Shown here: positions 13,683 through 26,369 of the stretch, in pieces
Numbering within the stretch: position 1 is the first letter of the stretch
How the letters are laid out: each line of letters begins with the position of its first letter
NCBI GenBank assembly: GCA_039881145.1
Contig: JAYKKI010000138.1
Coordinates: 1,479,501-1,543,500 of the forward strand
Source of the DNA: Druceiella hillmani
Lineage: Eukaryota; Arthropoda; Insecta; Lepidoptera; Hepialidae
DNA length: 64,000 nt
Direction: 5' to 3'
Notes under the pieces: generated by a model
Told to the model about the DNA's origin: nothing
Seen by the model: only the letters and a program-made list of their open reading frames with translations
Database searches by the model: none
Position numbers and translations under genes: made by a program

Positions 13683-14848
13683 GTCCGATTCTGGAATTCC
13701 TTTTTCCGATTGAAGACGCCAAATTTTCTAAACTCTTCTTCATTTGATTTTTCCGCCCTTATCGTTCAGTTTCATAACAATATTAAGAAAGCGTTTCAGT
13801 TTCTTTATAATAAGATTGTTAAATTACTTATTTGTACTGAAGTCTATGTATTCAAAATTGCAGTTAATATTTTAATTTTTTTTAATACATATGTTGAACT
13901 CGCCGCCTACTGAAGCGTAAATGTCAGCGCAATTTCATTATTATTTTCAGTAGTTACTATGCTCGTTAAAGTGTTCATCGAAATAAAATACTGTAAGGGG
14001 CCTCTTACATATCTATCGAAATGTTTGATTATTACAAAACATTTAAAATAAATATACGCCACTGTGCTTTTTGTGCAGCTATATATCGCTCTCGTCCAAA
14101 ACCTTCAAAATATATAGTGATAAACTAACGGACAGCAAGACAGACATTTTATAAAATTTTATATATATAAAGTAGAATTTATGTTAACGAGAATGTGATT
14201 TCGTATAATAGGAGTTATCCTTGGAATTTACTTATGCACAGGTGATATATAATAAATGAAACGAGGCGTTATATAAATAATAAATGAAACTTGATATTTT
14301 TGCATTTAATGAGTTTCTAATTACCGTTTATTTAAATATCCATTTAATTAATTACAATGACGACAGCCTACAAATAAATAATACATTTATTTCCTATTTA
14401 ATTTTCTACTCAGAAGATTTCCCATTCCATCTCTATTATTTTATTTCAATATATAGAATGACAATTGGAAAAATCAAATATTAGACTATATCTCGACGTT
14501 GTAGTAACAAGATCAATCATGAAGTAATTTAATATAATTTCACTTGACGATCTAAATATAAAGTAATAAGTGATTTGAGAAAAGTAAACTTTCATCATAA
14601 AGATATGTGGCTTAATAAAAATATACTTAGTCGCTTAGAGTGGTAAGCAAAATGAAGTAAATTTGGTAACGACGTTATTAAATCGATTTTAAAAATAAAT
14701 TTGGATGTCAAAATCTCGTTTTTATTAATTTTAAATTTAGATTTATTTTCAAAACTGTTAAAGAGTTTAGAATCGCAATAACAATTAAGGTAAAAAGTAG
14801 TCCTAAATACGTAACATTTTATTCTACTACTGTCAGGCAAATATTACT

Positions 14849-14889
14849 CAGCTTAGTATAACTCATAGGTATATAGTTATACTAAGCTG
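14849..14889. repeat. Perfect hairpin, 15-bp arms, 11-nt loop
   Basis: CAGCTTAGTATAACT (14849-14863) is complemented at 14875-14889. Outer bases (CAAATAT/ATATTTG) pair again with a small bulge. Confidence 0.95.
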
Positions 14890-15585
14890 ATATTTGTGTT
14901 TAATAAAAGCAACAAAATGCAGGCCGTAGATACACGACTATTATATATATTTAGACTATTATATATATATGAAGTCTGTATAGCACATGTAGTAGTACTT
15001 TTAAATCTATAGCATATAGAACGTGTTTGATTAATATTTTAATTATTTCATAAATAACTAAAATAAAGAAAACGAATGTAATGTATTTTAAATATTTTAA
15101 GTAAAATAGTAGCTTATTTTTATCTTAAAGCTTAGTATTTTTTTATATAATATCCGAGGATCCGGTGTTGAGTAATTTGCAAACCTGGCGCGGTCGGAGA
15201 GGTTATGCCAAAATTGCCACCTCCGTGAAAACTTTAGTGCTACGTAAAGGTAACTAACAGTCGTGATATCATAGTAAATTGATTTCCTCAAAAAAAATTA
15301 ATGTAGGAAATAAATATTTACTGTGAATTATTGTTATGCTATCAAAGTACCGTAGGGCGTGGACTCATAAAGCTCAATTTTGTTTTATCAAATTAAATTA
15401 AAGTAAAGAATTTATTGAAAATTATTTAGGGATATTTGGGGATACTCGGAATGATCTATTAAAATTTATGGGTAATTTAATACTGAAATGTGAACAATGA
15501 TGGAAATAACGTGAAAAAGAATGATTAACGTGTCTGTATTAGTTGGAATATGTTACAATATCCTAATATCCATTGAAAACTTATG

Positions 15586-15607
15586 TATATATATAAATAT
15601 ATATATG

Positions 15608-15690
<83 letters not shown>
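15586..15690. repeat. Compound (TA)n microsatellite
   Basis: Long AT array interrupted by AAATA, TGTA, TACA and ACACGC. Confidence 0.97.
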
Positions 15691-15696
<6 letters not shown>

Positions 15697-15999
15697 TATA
15701 TATTTTATGTATGACATATATAACTTTCATCCTTAATAGCTATATAATTATATTTAATTTCAAGCCTAGATAGTAAATGATTTTTTATGAAGTGTGAAAG
15801 TAAAATCTGTAAAGTACAAGGACTCACTTTGTTCGTCGTAATAATATTACTAGGGGAACATTGCTAATACAGACTACAATAACTCAAAGCATACAATTTT
15901 AAAAAATGTATCTAAAATAAATGAAGAAAATTTAAACGTAAGTCAAAAAACTCTAAAAAATAAACACATAAAAAACAACCGATTTATTTTAATATAATG

Positions 16000-16310
16000 C
16001 CATCAGAATTTACATGGCGCACAGCGCCTTCATTTTTTTATACCAACAGTGGAAAGCTCGAAGTGATTTTATATTTTATGTACGCTTTTCCCCAGAGTTT
16101 TAACCCGGGGTATTATTTTTACATTAACTTATTTACCTTTTCACAAATTTATATTCCTCTGTAATGAGGAAGTATTATACGACGGCTAAAGCATAAATTT
16201 CTCGACTGCTCATGATGGCGGAGAAAATTGTTTAGCGGAACACCGCTGTTTTTCCAGAAGCTCTCCCAGTTCATCATCGCAATTTTTCTGAGGTGACTAG
16301 TTTTCATTAA
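16000..16310. other. GC-richer candidate conserved non-coding block
   Basis: Contains GGCGCACAGCGCC, TTTTAACCCGGGG, GATGGCGGAGAAAATTG and GCGGAACACCGCTG, well above local GC. No open frame longer than chance and no repeat match within the window. Confidence 0.25.
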
Positions 16311-17722
16311 AACGTTCTGTATGAAACATTACAGTTTTATGACAAACGGTTATGAATAATTTAAAGTCTTATTCGTTTCATATCTTATCTATCTTCTAAC
16401 ATATCATAACGTAAATTGAAAAAACTTGACGCTTTAAACTTTAAATTTTGCTACATATTTAGGAATATTCTTATGAGTTAATAAAATCATACAAGTTTCA
16501 ATAGATTAACAATCGTAAATATTGGATACTTTAATTTATATTACCATGTTGTATTTGTTTAGCAAAAATACGGTAAATTAATTGAAGCTAGTAAACATAT
16601 TCATATAAGAAATCTCTCGGGTGTTTTTATTTTTTTAGCTAGTTGCTTTTTTACTGTCAATTTTCACTATATTTACTTCGTACTGCACGGCAATAAAATG
16701 CCATATTACTTTAATTTTATTTTAAACATTAATGTATTTTTCAGCAACACTAAATAGCGCAAATGTTTTTTTCTCTCTAATTCTTCCAAAGAACCTGAAA
16801 CTAAACGATAAATTTGACTAGGACAGAGCAAAATAATAGAAATGTTCTTAAAGGTAAATGTTCTTACACAACAATAGGTTACACAGATAAATATATAGAT
16901 TTTACATATAAACTACATTAAATATGATCTATTGCATACTAACAAACAATTCTATTATCATGTTAGTGAAACCGTCAACAAAAGTAGAAAAAAATAAAAA
17001 TATTATCGCCATTATCTTCAAAAAAGTACAATTTATACAGCTAATCGTGAAGGAAAGTGTGCGAATATACTTACAATATATTAAATTTGTTTTATGTCAG
17101 TTAGTTCCCATTAATTTTTTTGAAATTTGTATATATTTTAAATATCTACTACTTAATAACAAAAAATCAGTTAAATACTCTCAACTTTTATTTTTTTTCA
17201 TAAATTTGGACACGGAAATGAAAAGTCCTTTCTCCAAACAAATATATTCAATTCAAAAGTGTTCCTACCTTAACCGGATCCGTTTTAGCAAGTAATAAAA
17301 TTCAATTGAGCTATTCAATATAAAATATTTAATAAAAAAATATTGACAGTAATAACACTCTAAAAAAAACAATATTCTCGATAATTCTTAAATTAAATAA
17401 TATCCTATACCCGCATGATTAATATAGTTTTAGCTTATCAAACTTAGTAAAAAATTTTAATTTAAATTCTTTAACTTTCATAGTTTTAAGATCAGAAATT
17501 TAACGTGATTTTATTAAATCGTTCTTATGAAGTTCATACCAGAAAAATAAATTTTAAATTACCGAATCTTATCATATGTTTTTCTTGGCTTCCAAGTCTA
17601 CATATTTTAATAGACTTTTACGAACATAGTTATAGATACTTTGATAACACTATGTCTGGTAGCAAATTAAGTCTTGCCAAAAGAGATTGAAAGAATTGTA
17701 AATTCCACAAATTCGTTTAGCG
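16311..17722. other. No gene seen; one 123-codon chance-like frame
   Basis: The plus-strand frame 16924-17295 is long for this DNA. However, it is Lys/Ile/Asn-rich without any motif, has no splice or promoter context, and runs through homopolymer-like stretches. I treat it as chance. Confidence 0.5.
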
Positions 17723-17768
17723 AAAATATGTGTCACAGCATCTGGAAAATATGTGTCACAGCATCTGG
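17723..17768. repeat. Perfect 23-bp tandem duplication
   Basis: AAAATATGTGTCACAGCATC followed by TGG is present twice without a gap (17723-17745, 17746-17768). Confidence 0.95.
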
Positions 17769-17873
17769 CATTTCGTTAGATGATTTGCAATATTGCGTCC
17801 AGCGGTAAGTTGATTGTAATTAGTTTTGATTAAGAATCGATAATTAAATATTTATTTTAATTTTTGATTAATA

Positions 17874-17876
<3 letters not shown>

Positions 17877-17967
<91 letters not shown>

Positions 17968-17976
17968 CATATATAC
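17877..17976. repeat. (TA)n microsatellite, ~100 bp
   Basis: Two AT blocks with phase shifts (TATTATA, ATAATA), then ACATACAT. The phase shifts produce TTATATAA-like palindromic joints. Confidence 0.97.
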
Positions 17977-18359
17977 TTGTAGAATTTGGGCTTACTACCA
18001 CTACTTTGCGCTAAAGTATCTCCATTTTCTGATCTTCCCGGGATCCAGGCTGACAGGACTCTAGTAGCTGACAGGACACTTAGAATTTTTATGAAACTAA
18101 AAAGAAAAAAAATTTTATGTTATCGCATGTGGACTAAACTTCACAAAGAAAAGAAACGAACTACAGTAATGCGCTTAAACTGACAACAATTACCAGATTC
18201 AAATAAGATAGCTTGCTGTTACACTTACTTTTGTAAATGCCTGTACATTGTTGGTTTAAAAAAAATCAATCAAAGTTTGTCTTCTTGGTTTAAAAAAAAT
18301 CATATACTATTAAGGATTAATCATATTTGTCAGCGTCAATTAATAATTTGCCGGATGAT

Positions 18360-18740
18360 TTAAGCAACACTTACGTACATCAGTTACGTTGAGCTGCAAA
18401 AGGATTCAAACGCGTGCTATTAACTTCAACAGAATTTTATAAACTGCGTAAGCACGCTGCGGAAGATTAAGGATAGAGGTAAACATATTCTTCATAAGAA
18501 ATTACGTCGGATATAGAATCGTATTCAATATCTAACCTCATTTCGTCGGCGCGCGTATATGAAGTTGCGATTGAGAAGAATTTATCGGGGGCAATAAATG
18601 CCAAATGCTTCGTTACCATGAGTTCGCTCGCTGAAGTATGCGTCATCTTCCTAAAAAATTCTATAAGATACTATACTTGTACGCGTTTTTACTCCATTTC
18701 ATCGGAAAGCCGAATTGATTCGCAGAGGTGAGGACATGCG
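18360..18740. other. GC-richer candidate conserved non-coding block
   Basis: Includes CGTCGGCGCGCGTATATG, GAAGTTGCGATTGAGAAG and ATCGGGGGCAATAAATGCC. Frames are closed. Text of this kind is typical of insect conserved non-coding elements, but that is inference. Confidence 0.27.
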
Positions 18741-19242
18741 TTTAGACTGCCATGCAAAATGCAAATTTTAGCGGCAACAGATTTTTAGCTCTCACCAGTT
18801 ATAAATAATATTTTTATACGTTTTAAAATATAATTAACTGACAGCAGATCTAGTCTTGTTTTCTTTACCTTAATCTATAATCTCCTACTCCTACGCTCGT
18901 ATACATTATAATTACAGCTTACCATCAAAAGGAAGTTTCCCTAATTTCCTTTTCAAAACCAGGTTATTGGTTTTTAAACATACTCCATAAAACAATAGCT
19001 CAAACTCAAATTTCTTTGCGTCAAATTAACGTTTTTTTATAAAATATACCAATTTAAACTTTAAATAATTTGAATGTTGCATGACCATAATTAATGATAC
19101 AGGCCGATTGCAACAGAAGATAATATATTTCCATTCAGAATCCGCTTGTTCAGATTTGTTTAGAACTAACGAGTATCGATGATTATCTTGCTAAAGCTTG
19201 ATTGCAAGGCTACCATCAGTGGTATAGAACTGCTTACAGTAG

Positions 19243-19419
19243 AATTGTATTTTTTATGGAATGTATACTTTATGGTATAAAAAAATTGAATCCATAATGA
19301 ATAAATTCTCTTCAGTGGAACCAAATGTAACGAACTGGATGTCTCTGGCCAAGAACAGAAAAGCTTGGGAGTTGATTCTGCGGAAGGCAGTAGCACATCC
19401 TGGGATGTCAAACCATTGA
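19243..19419 (+). pseudogene. Possible LINE ORF2 C-terminal fragment
   Basis: A 58-codon open stretch ends in W-x-SLAKNRKAWELILRKAVAHPG..NH and then a stop. The W..LA.NR..W..L...A pattern resembles the extreme C-terminus of insect non-LTR retrotransposon ORF2 proteins. It lies in a slightly GC-richer patch. No reverse transcriptase motif is visible upstream, where the frame is closed by a TAG at 19240, so at most a 5'-truncated relic remains. The minus-strand frame over 19166-19459 is its shadow. Clade not assigned; a chance match is possible. Confidence 0.35.
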
Positions 19420-20101
19420 AGAAGAAGATGGAACCAAAATAGATTTCAAGGTATTCCAAATTAAACTAAATATTATTTTTATTTCCCCAACTACTTTCAA
19501 ACCAAATTCGTTACTCGTAGCCAAAATGTCAGTCAAAAGTTTTAAAATGTCATAACTAACATGATGATTAATGCATATATGTGGAGAAATCGCCTTTTTA
19601 TAGTATTATAAAACAATACCGAATTCAATCATTGTGTAAATCTATGGCCATAAAAATAACTAATTTATGTATTTATTTTATATTTTCTTTAAGCTATCAG
19701 ACGTAAAACTGTCATATATGTATATCGATAAAACAAGAGCAATTTTATATTCTTTTTATGTAAAAATTACTAGTTCCTGTAATAATCCCTTCATTGATAT
19801 TCTAAACAGTACATGTGTACCATGTTGTAAAGTTCTATTTCTTCCCAAAATAACTCATAAATTTTGACGATTTATCAATGAGTGACTTAATATCAAGTGA
19901 TTGAATAAGCTACGAAATTGATGATATTTTATGATAAATATCTCGGAAAATACTAAAGATACAATACTTGTTTTCCGTTCTCTGAAATAATTTTTCCATG
20001 TATGTGAGGTGAGTTTTACGGAATACAAAACATCTGCAAAGCACTTCGGATAAAAGAAGCAGTATCTTGCAGTGCAGCTCGAAGTTTGGTGGTGGAGTAC
20101 T

Positions 20102-20150
20102 TCTTTCTTCAACAAAATAATGCAGGTAGTATTATTTTGTTGAAGAAAGA
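20102..20150. repeat. Perfect hairpin, 20-bp arms, 9-nt loop
   Basis: TCTTTCTTCAACAAAATAAT at 20102-20121 is exactly complemented at 20131-20150. Confidence 0.97.
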
Positions 20151-20763
20151 AACATTCTTGCTTCTAGACATTATCGTCACAAAATAGTATGGTAATTTAT
20201 TTAATCAGAAATCACTCGTATACAACATTTTAAGTAGATTACGTCAACAAATTGAATGTGATTAAAAAAACAAAAACATCTGCATTGTAACAATTAGATA
20301 ACTTTTTCTGTAAAAACATTATACTAATACTTAGCTAACAAAGCTAGTCAAATCAAAAACAAGCCTTGTCAAACATATAGTAAATAAAAATATGTTTTTC
20401 CCAATAAGCGCTTTATGTACTGAGATAAAATTTAAAAACACCTTTCGGAAACTTTATAATCAAATTGCTAATGTTTATCCCAAAAGTAATGAACGGATTC
20501 CCTTCCTTCAAATTACCCATACAAATATAAAAAGACTGCCACTTAACACAATAAGAAATTTGTTATCGTCCGTGAAGTCAAGTTACTAAAGATGTTTCTA
20601 CAAAAAAAAATAAAAATTTAGACTTCACTACATTTTTTCTGTAATCCTTGCCACAATGTGTAACAATCTACCAGCATGTGTAACTATTTTCAAAATGGCC
20701 CACAATTACAAAAATATTTTTAGCTTGTTTTTCAAGCTGGATAATGAAAATATGAGCCTTATA

Positions 20764-20808
20764 TTTTTTCTAGTTTTATGGACTGATAGTCGATAAAACT
20801 AGAAAAAA
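20764..20808. repeat. Perfect hairpin, 16-bp arms, 13-nt loop
   Basis: TTTTTTCTAGTTTTAT (20764-20779) is complemented at 20793-20808. Confidence 0.95.
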
Positions 20809-20883
20809 ATCTAATATTATTTTAAACAATTTAAAACCCGTAAAGGACGAGTAGAACCCTCATCCAGTAGATTTTGTAAATTC

Positions 20884-20884
<1 letters not shown>

Positions 20885-20933
<49 letters not shown>
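20885..20933. repeat. (TA)n microsatellite
   Basis: Uninterrupted array. The minus-strand frame 20817-21035 is a translation artefact across it. Confidence 0.97.
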
Positions 20934-20935
<2 letters not shown>

Positions 20936-21539
20936 CAAGGCACATAATATCATAATATTTCCATAAGCTTTTCACAAATAAGAACATAATTTCCCTCCCT
21001 GTAAATATATTGTCAAGTATATCTTTCACAGGCATAAAAATACCATGAATGCCTTAAAAATTTTAAGAACTTATTCGGAATCATTGCTGTAATTATCCGA
21101 TATAATTTGAGTGAACTTTTGGTAGAACATTTTTAAGACTAAGAGCAGCGGCACAGTTGTAATTTTATCGAGGGTTGAAAATAAACGGAGGACAATTATT
21201 CGTTTTTGCTTATGTGTTTGTAATGCTTTTTGGGTATATTAACGTATGTTTAGATTTTTATCCTTCTTTTGGGCTGAACAACTTAACCGATTTTTGGCGT
21301 AACATTAAATTTATCTTTCAGAGTGTCATCGGTCATTTATTTAAGCATGCAAGGAAATGCATCTTTAAGTCGACGTATTTGAATTTACGTAAAACAGTTT
21401 GAAAGTTTATAAGGGGCACAAAATATAATACTCGTTTAATATGCAAAAAATTGTATTCGAATGATACTTTTTTAAGGAGGAAATGTTCCTGCTTCTAGTA
21501 TGATTCAATCTTGCACCATCACCGGTTTCCAAGTACTTT

Positions 21540-22432
21540 CGTAACATTTCATTAACCCACTGCCCTATATCTTCATAATTTCCAATTAAGTATTATCATG
21601 CAACGGCTTATTAAACTCTGTTTCTTTGAGATGTCACATCTTTTCAAAAACTTTCCTACGAAAAGGTATTAAGTCACGATATCTGCCGTGGAAAATTCAT
21701 AAACTTTTCACCCTCTTATTGCTTCGCGGTTTAAATTTGTATTGTTCTTTTGGAGTTGTTTTGAAGTTGACTTCGCAAAGCATAGGCGTTATGTAAAGAC
21801 TGTAATGAACTGTTATCGTGGTTTTCGGTGACGCAGCGTGGAACGAGCTCGCTATTGAATTACTAATATTTTGAAAATTTTCTCTGAATAAGTTTCCATG
21901 TTTATTTTTATTTCATGATAAAACATATGGAAATATATGACAATATCAGCACAAGTAACGTCATTAAACTAATACTTAGACGACAGTATATACATTCACA
22001 TCAGGACATTTAGTAAGCTTCAACAGAACATAAACAACTTTAGGTTTTGACGTGTCTTTCTATATGTTTTCTATTACGTATACATATTCATACAACACAA
22101 TAATGTACATACAACTGATATTGTAATCAATCTAGTCATAATGTAAGTACCCATATTATGATGGCAGCTCTGCGGTTGCAAACTATACAAATATCAGAAA
22201 ATACACAAATACCTTGTGTAATGATAATTTCAAATTTCACTGTAAATGTCCTTTAGGAAAAGTAAATTTTTCACTCTTTTTCATTTTACAAATTAAAAAA
22301 TAACTAAAACAATTACGTATTTTAGAGTAATAATGGCTGATCACTATTATTTTGGCAAACAAATAGGTTTAAATCATTTTTAATACTTATCAAATTCAGT
22401 TTAAACTGTTTTTAAGATTTTTTTTTACTTTT
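21540..22432. repeat. Dispersed repeat family A, copy 1 (~0.9 kb)
   Basis: Aligns collinearly by eye with 25005-25830 over its whole length. Shared landmarks are CATTAACYCACTGC at the start, ATCATGCAACRGCTTA, a 20-bp identical block at 21692-21711, GACGCRGCGTG, AACTAATACYTAGA, and ATACAAATANCAGAAAATA near 22190. Both strands carry stops in all frames and no protein is conserved between the copies, so it is probably a non-coding transposon remnant or a duplicated segment. Not recognised as a named family. Confidence 0.75.
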
Positions 22433-22489
22433 TCTAGTTTTCTTGTTAAGTATGGACCTTTATATGTTATTATTAAGGGAACTATAAGA

Positions 22490-22491
<2 letters not shown>

Positions 22492-22532
<41 letters not shown>
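22492..22532. repeat. (TA)n microsatellite
   Basis: Uninterrupted AT array just after repeat family A copy 1. Confidence 0.97.
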
Positions 22533-22536
<4 letters not shown>

Positions 22537-23064
22537 TCAATGTTTAATTGCTCTATCAAAATGTAGAATAATGCGATAAAAGTTTCATATTTTCATATTT
22601 TCCTCAAACACGGAAATCCTTTTAAATTTTAAAACGATTGAGCCATTTAAATTAAAATATGTACTTGCACTTTGTCAGAAATTTCGGAAATTCTGATAAG
22701 AGCAACAGGTGCTAGGCTACCCAAAAATACTGATCAGTCGTAGTATAAAATGTTGTTTCTCTTTGTTATGAATAATTGTCTTTATATTATTCACTAGCAG
22801 AAATCGCTGAATGAATGACGACGTTCAACAGCCACGATTTCAAAATGTTGCTTTAGTTAATTTAAAACCGGTGACAGTACTGATGCCCTCTAATAGTTTA
22901 TAATAAATTATTACGAATTGAAAGATTTATTAAGTGTTGACGAAATCCAGTCAATCAGAAAAGCAGAGTTCATTATTTTCTAACCACGTTTTGAAGGCAT
23001 AATGTCATCGAAAACAAACTACTGTCGCCAAAAATTATGTCCCTCGCCGCCCTAGTTGGGATCT

Positions 23065-23136
23065 AAGGAACAAAAATTTGTTCCTTATTTATTTATTAGC
23101 TAAGGAACTGATGATGGGGGTCATCATCAGTTCCTT
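23065..23136. repeat. Two adjacent hairpins sharing an AAGGAAC stem base
   Basis: First: 10-bp arms AAGGAACAAA/TTTGTTCCTT with a 2-nt loop at 23065-23086. Second: 15-bp arms AAGGAACTGATGATG at 23102-23116 and complement at 23122-23136, loop GGGGT. Both stems start AAGGAAC after CT. Confidence 0.95.
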
Positions 23137-23379
23137 GACCAGCGAATTCTTATGGTTTTTGAAATCGCACATGTAATTTCATAGATTAGTACAAAGAAAG
23201 AAATAAGGCGAAGAAAACATTTTTTCCGCTTTGTACAGTAGCATATGTATCAGAAATAATATAGAAAACAATTTATTACATTTAAGCTTTATTTCTAATT
23301 CTTTTATGTTTTCTGCACATCGACTTAACAATAAAATTATATTAATTCAAAATAAAGCCTCAATAACATATACGTTTAT

Positions 23380-24293
23380 CAGTGGCGGTCCTTCTGGGGC
23401 TGCTCCCTTTCATCTAAGTATAAAAAAGAAACGACAATTTTCAATTTTTTATTCAGCCATACTTAAATCTAAGAACAAATTTTATTTATTTTCTTAATTT
23501 GAAGTTTAAAGTCAATCTGATAAAATTAAATCTGATAAATAAAAATGTGTATTGAAAACGAATGCAAATATTGTAAACAATAAAAAATAACGGAACGAAC
23601 AGCGTACAGTACATATGGATATTTGACGTATATTTACTCGTGCATACATCATTCTCTATTTTGTAGCGAGCTTCCTAAACTACTTACTAATTTATGTTAC
23701 AATAAATGAAATATCATTAATGTCATTCTCGATATGACCGTAAATTATCTAATTGCAATATACAATATTGTAATTAGATAATTAGCGGACATCTGTTTTT
23801 CTGCACAATTCTTGGTATTTTTAAAATTATATAATATTAATGTTTTAAATTAGTAATAGAAAATGGATCCGGTTGTTAATAACAGTGCTATTAAAAAATA
23901 TTGACTGACGGCGAATTTAAGAAGAGATTCTTCAAGAAGAATTTGTTTAATGTGTTTTTATTTTTTTGACATTATATTAATGCCTTTATCTAATCACACA
24001 TTTTTTTAATTTGGGATGTACATTTAAAATGTCGATTATATTGGCGTCTGCCAAAACCAGAAAAAAACGGCATCACTGACTGTCGTTTGGTGTTTTTGCA
24101 CACAAATGAACGAGTGAAGTAAACTTCAAGAAACTAATAAAATCGTTTCATTACGGTATTTTTTTACATCGCACCATGAGTTCAAAACTTGACATCTAGG
24201 ATTTTCCATGGAATTTACTATGTATATAGTTTAGTTATCATTGCTACCGTGAATGGTGCCCCTCCCAATATTTTGACCTACCGTCCGCCACTG
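23380..24293. mobile_element. hAT-type non-autonomous element, 914 bp
   Basis: The element begins CAGTGGCGG at 23380 and ends CCGCCACTG at 24293, a 9-bp perfect terminal inverted repeat. The subterminal sequence is G/C-rich and partly matching (TGGGGC.. against GGGAGGGGCACC). It is flanked by 8-bp target duplications, ACGTTTAT (23372-23379) and ACGTTTAC (24294-24301), 7 of 8 identical. CAGTGGCGG ends with an 8-bp duplication are typical of hAT elements. I saw no transposase motif inside, so it is a MITE-like or internally deleted derivative that depends on an outside transposase. An internal near-perfect palindrome lies at 23743-23783. One mutation in the duplication suggests moderate age. 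Confidence 0.82.
23743..23783. repeat. Hairpin inside the hAT-type element, 18/19 bp
   Basis: AATTATCTAATTGCAATAT (23743-23761) pairs with 23765-23783 with one mismatch and a 3-nt loop. Confidence 0.92.
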
Positions 24294-24381
24294 ACGTTTA
24301 CGATACTTAGCATATGCTACAATATTCATTAAGAACTAATTACGTTTAATACAGATAGCAGTACTACACACAGATAATACT

Positions 24382-24388
<7 letters not shown>

Positions 24389-24429
<41 letters not shown>

Positions 24430-24440
24430 GTGTGTGTGTA
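24389..24440. repeat. (TA)n-(GT)n microsatellite
   Basis: AT array to 24427 followed by GGGTGTGTGTGTA. Confidence 0.95.
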
Positions 24441-25004
24441 TAAATATAAAAATACAATGTTTTTCAATAATTAGTTTTATGGCAAAAGCAGGCATAGACA
24501 CAAATATAGATATCATCGTTAATAACTTATGCAGGAGTTATACAATGTGAGTTAAATAAAGAGTTCAAAATGGAAAAAAATGATTAAGTAATAAAAAACA
24601 TTGCTTAAATTATTTTGGATATTTATACTCAGACATGTTTCCTTCTTTGTGTTTTTTTTGAATAGACAAGTTTTTTACCAATAGTTGTTAAAGTTTTATT
24701 TTATTATTTTATCTAAAGCGAACGAACGAATTTTTGAGTCAAATCTCTCGTTAGGCATTAGTTCAAATCTTAATAATTTTTCGTATCTTTTATACATTTT
24801 TTTATTATGCACAGACAAGTAGATAAATAACCAAGTTTTTCTTGAAATTTTCTAAAGAGCAAGATGGTTTCAATACATTAATTTAGCGATCAACGTCGAA
24901 AGAATAATTAGTTGCGCAAAAAATATATCCAATGACGCTTTTTTACGAGGGAAAAATTTGTGGTCAAAATGGAATTCAAACTTATACTATCGTTCAATAT
25001 TAAG

Positions 25005-25830
25005 CGTACAATGTCATTAACTCACTGCTTTGCATCCGCGCAATTACATCTGATCATGCAACAGCTTATGTGAACTTCACTACGTCGAGGCGCCGCGTCT
25101 TTTCAAAAATTTTCCAGTCCAAAGTTATAAAGTTACCATATCCGCCTCGAAAAATTCATAAACTTTTCACTGCCTTATTGTTGCACGGATCAAACTTATA
25201 TTATTCTTTGGGCGTTGTTTTGGAATCGAATTCGTAAAGCTTAGGTTTCGTATAAACATTTTATTTTAGGCGACGCGGCGTGAAACGGGCACAATAATAA
25301 ATGAGTAATTTAATGAAACTTTGCTCGGGATAAGTTTTATTATTTATTTATAATTTATAATCGATTTTATGTAAATATATGCAAAATGTTATATAATTAA
25401 ACTAATACCTAGAAGACTTCTTATCTGCACATGAGTATAATTAGTAAGATTTAATTCGTCTTGGTATATGTTTCTATTACGGATATGTATACATATAGTT
25501 ACAGTCATATACTTACAACTAGTATAGAAAACACTCTAGTTTTATAATATAAATACTCACTCTATTACGAAATATGCGCGGTAAGTTGCAAATTATACAA
25601 ATAACAGAAAATATACAAACATCTTGTGTTCTAATAAATTCTCATTTCGGTATACTTTAGCAAAAGATGATTTTTCTTTTTTCAATAGAAGAAAAACCAA
25701 AAAAATCACGTATTTTACATTTTCCAATGCTGTTCATGATTAGTTTAGCAAAAACATTTACTTAAAATATTTTTAATATGGAGTTACTATCAAATTTCAG
25801 CCGACTTTCACCAGTTGGTGTTTTAACATT
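25005..25830. repeat. Dispersed repeat family A, copy 2
   Basis: Direct-orientation partner of 21540-22432, about 3.5 kb away. The 20-bp identical block is at 25151-25170. The two copies differ by many substitutions and small indels, so the duplication is old. The hAT-type element at 23380 lies between them. Confidence 0.75.
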
Positions 25831-26369
25831 TTTTTGTCTTATTTTTATATAATTTAAAAATTTCACAGTTTGTATTTTTATTTATATAATGAATGTTTAG
25901 TGACAACAATATACAAATTAACTTGCAAAAAACTGACAAATGATTCGTTACAAAAACACTTTCATTAACTAAACACAACCATTGTAATTATATAAAACCA
26001 ATTCAATATAAATTTTATGTCCACTAAATTACGAAAAATTGTATAAAATTAGTTTTTATTGAACTGCACTACTTTTCTCATTTCATTTCTTTCCGTCATT
26101 GTTAAGAAGTGGTATAGTATAAGTTCCTCAACCAGTGTGTACGAATTGGATTTTGAAATTTTTTCATTCAGCTGGGCATTATGGACAGTAATGAATGTTA
26201 ATGAAATAAATAATACTCCTAAATAAATAAGACAATGAAGACGCACTTACTAATTACGACTTATACACTTTTCATATTTTATGCATACTTCACCATGCAC
26301 ATAGTAGCTATGTAATAAATTCATCATTCTAATATTTTTATGTATAATTGGAAATCTACAATGCACATC

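Noticed and set aside
15160..15240. Similarity between 15.17 kb (GAGTAATTTGCAAACCTGGCG) and 32.27 kb (AAGTAATTTGCCAATTTGGCG)
   Set aside because: The match is confined to about 20 bases plus a weak tail, so it is not secure enough to call a repeat family.
16924..17295. 123-codon plus-strand frame as a gene
   Set aside because: Composition is Lys/Ile/Asn-rich low complexity, with no motif and no promoter or splice context.
17864..18183. Tyr-Ile-rich frames over (TA)n arrays (also at 9.2, 20.9, 33.6 and 35.2 kb)
   Set aside because: They are translations of microsatellites.
21474..21486. AAGGAGGAAATG resembling a ribosome binding site and start
   Set aside because: The host is eukaryotic and the frame after the ATG closes within a few codons.
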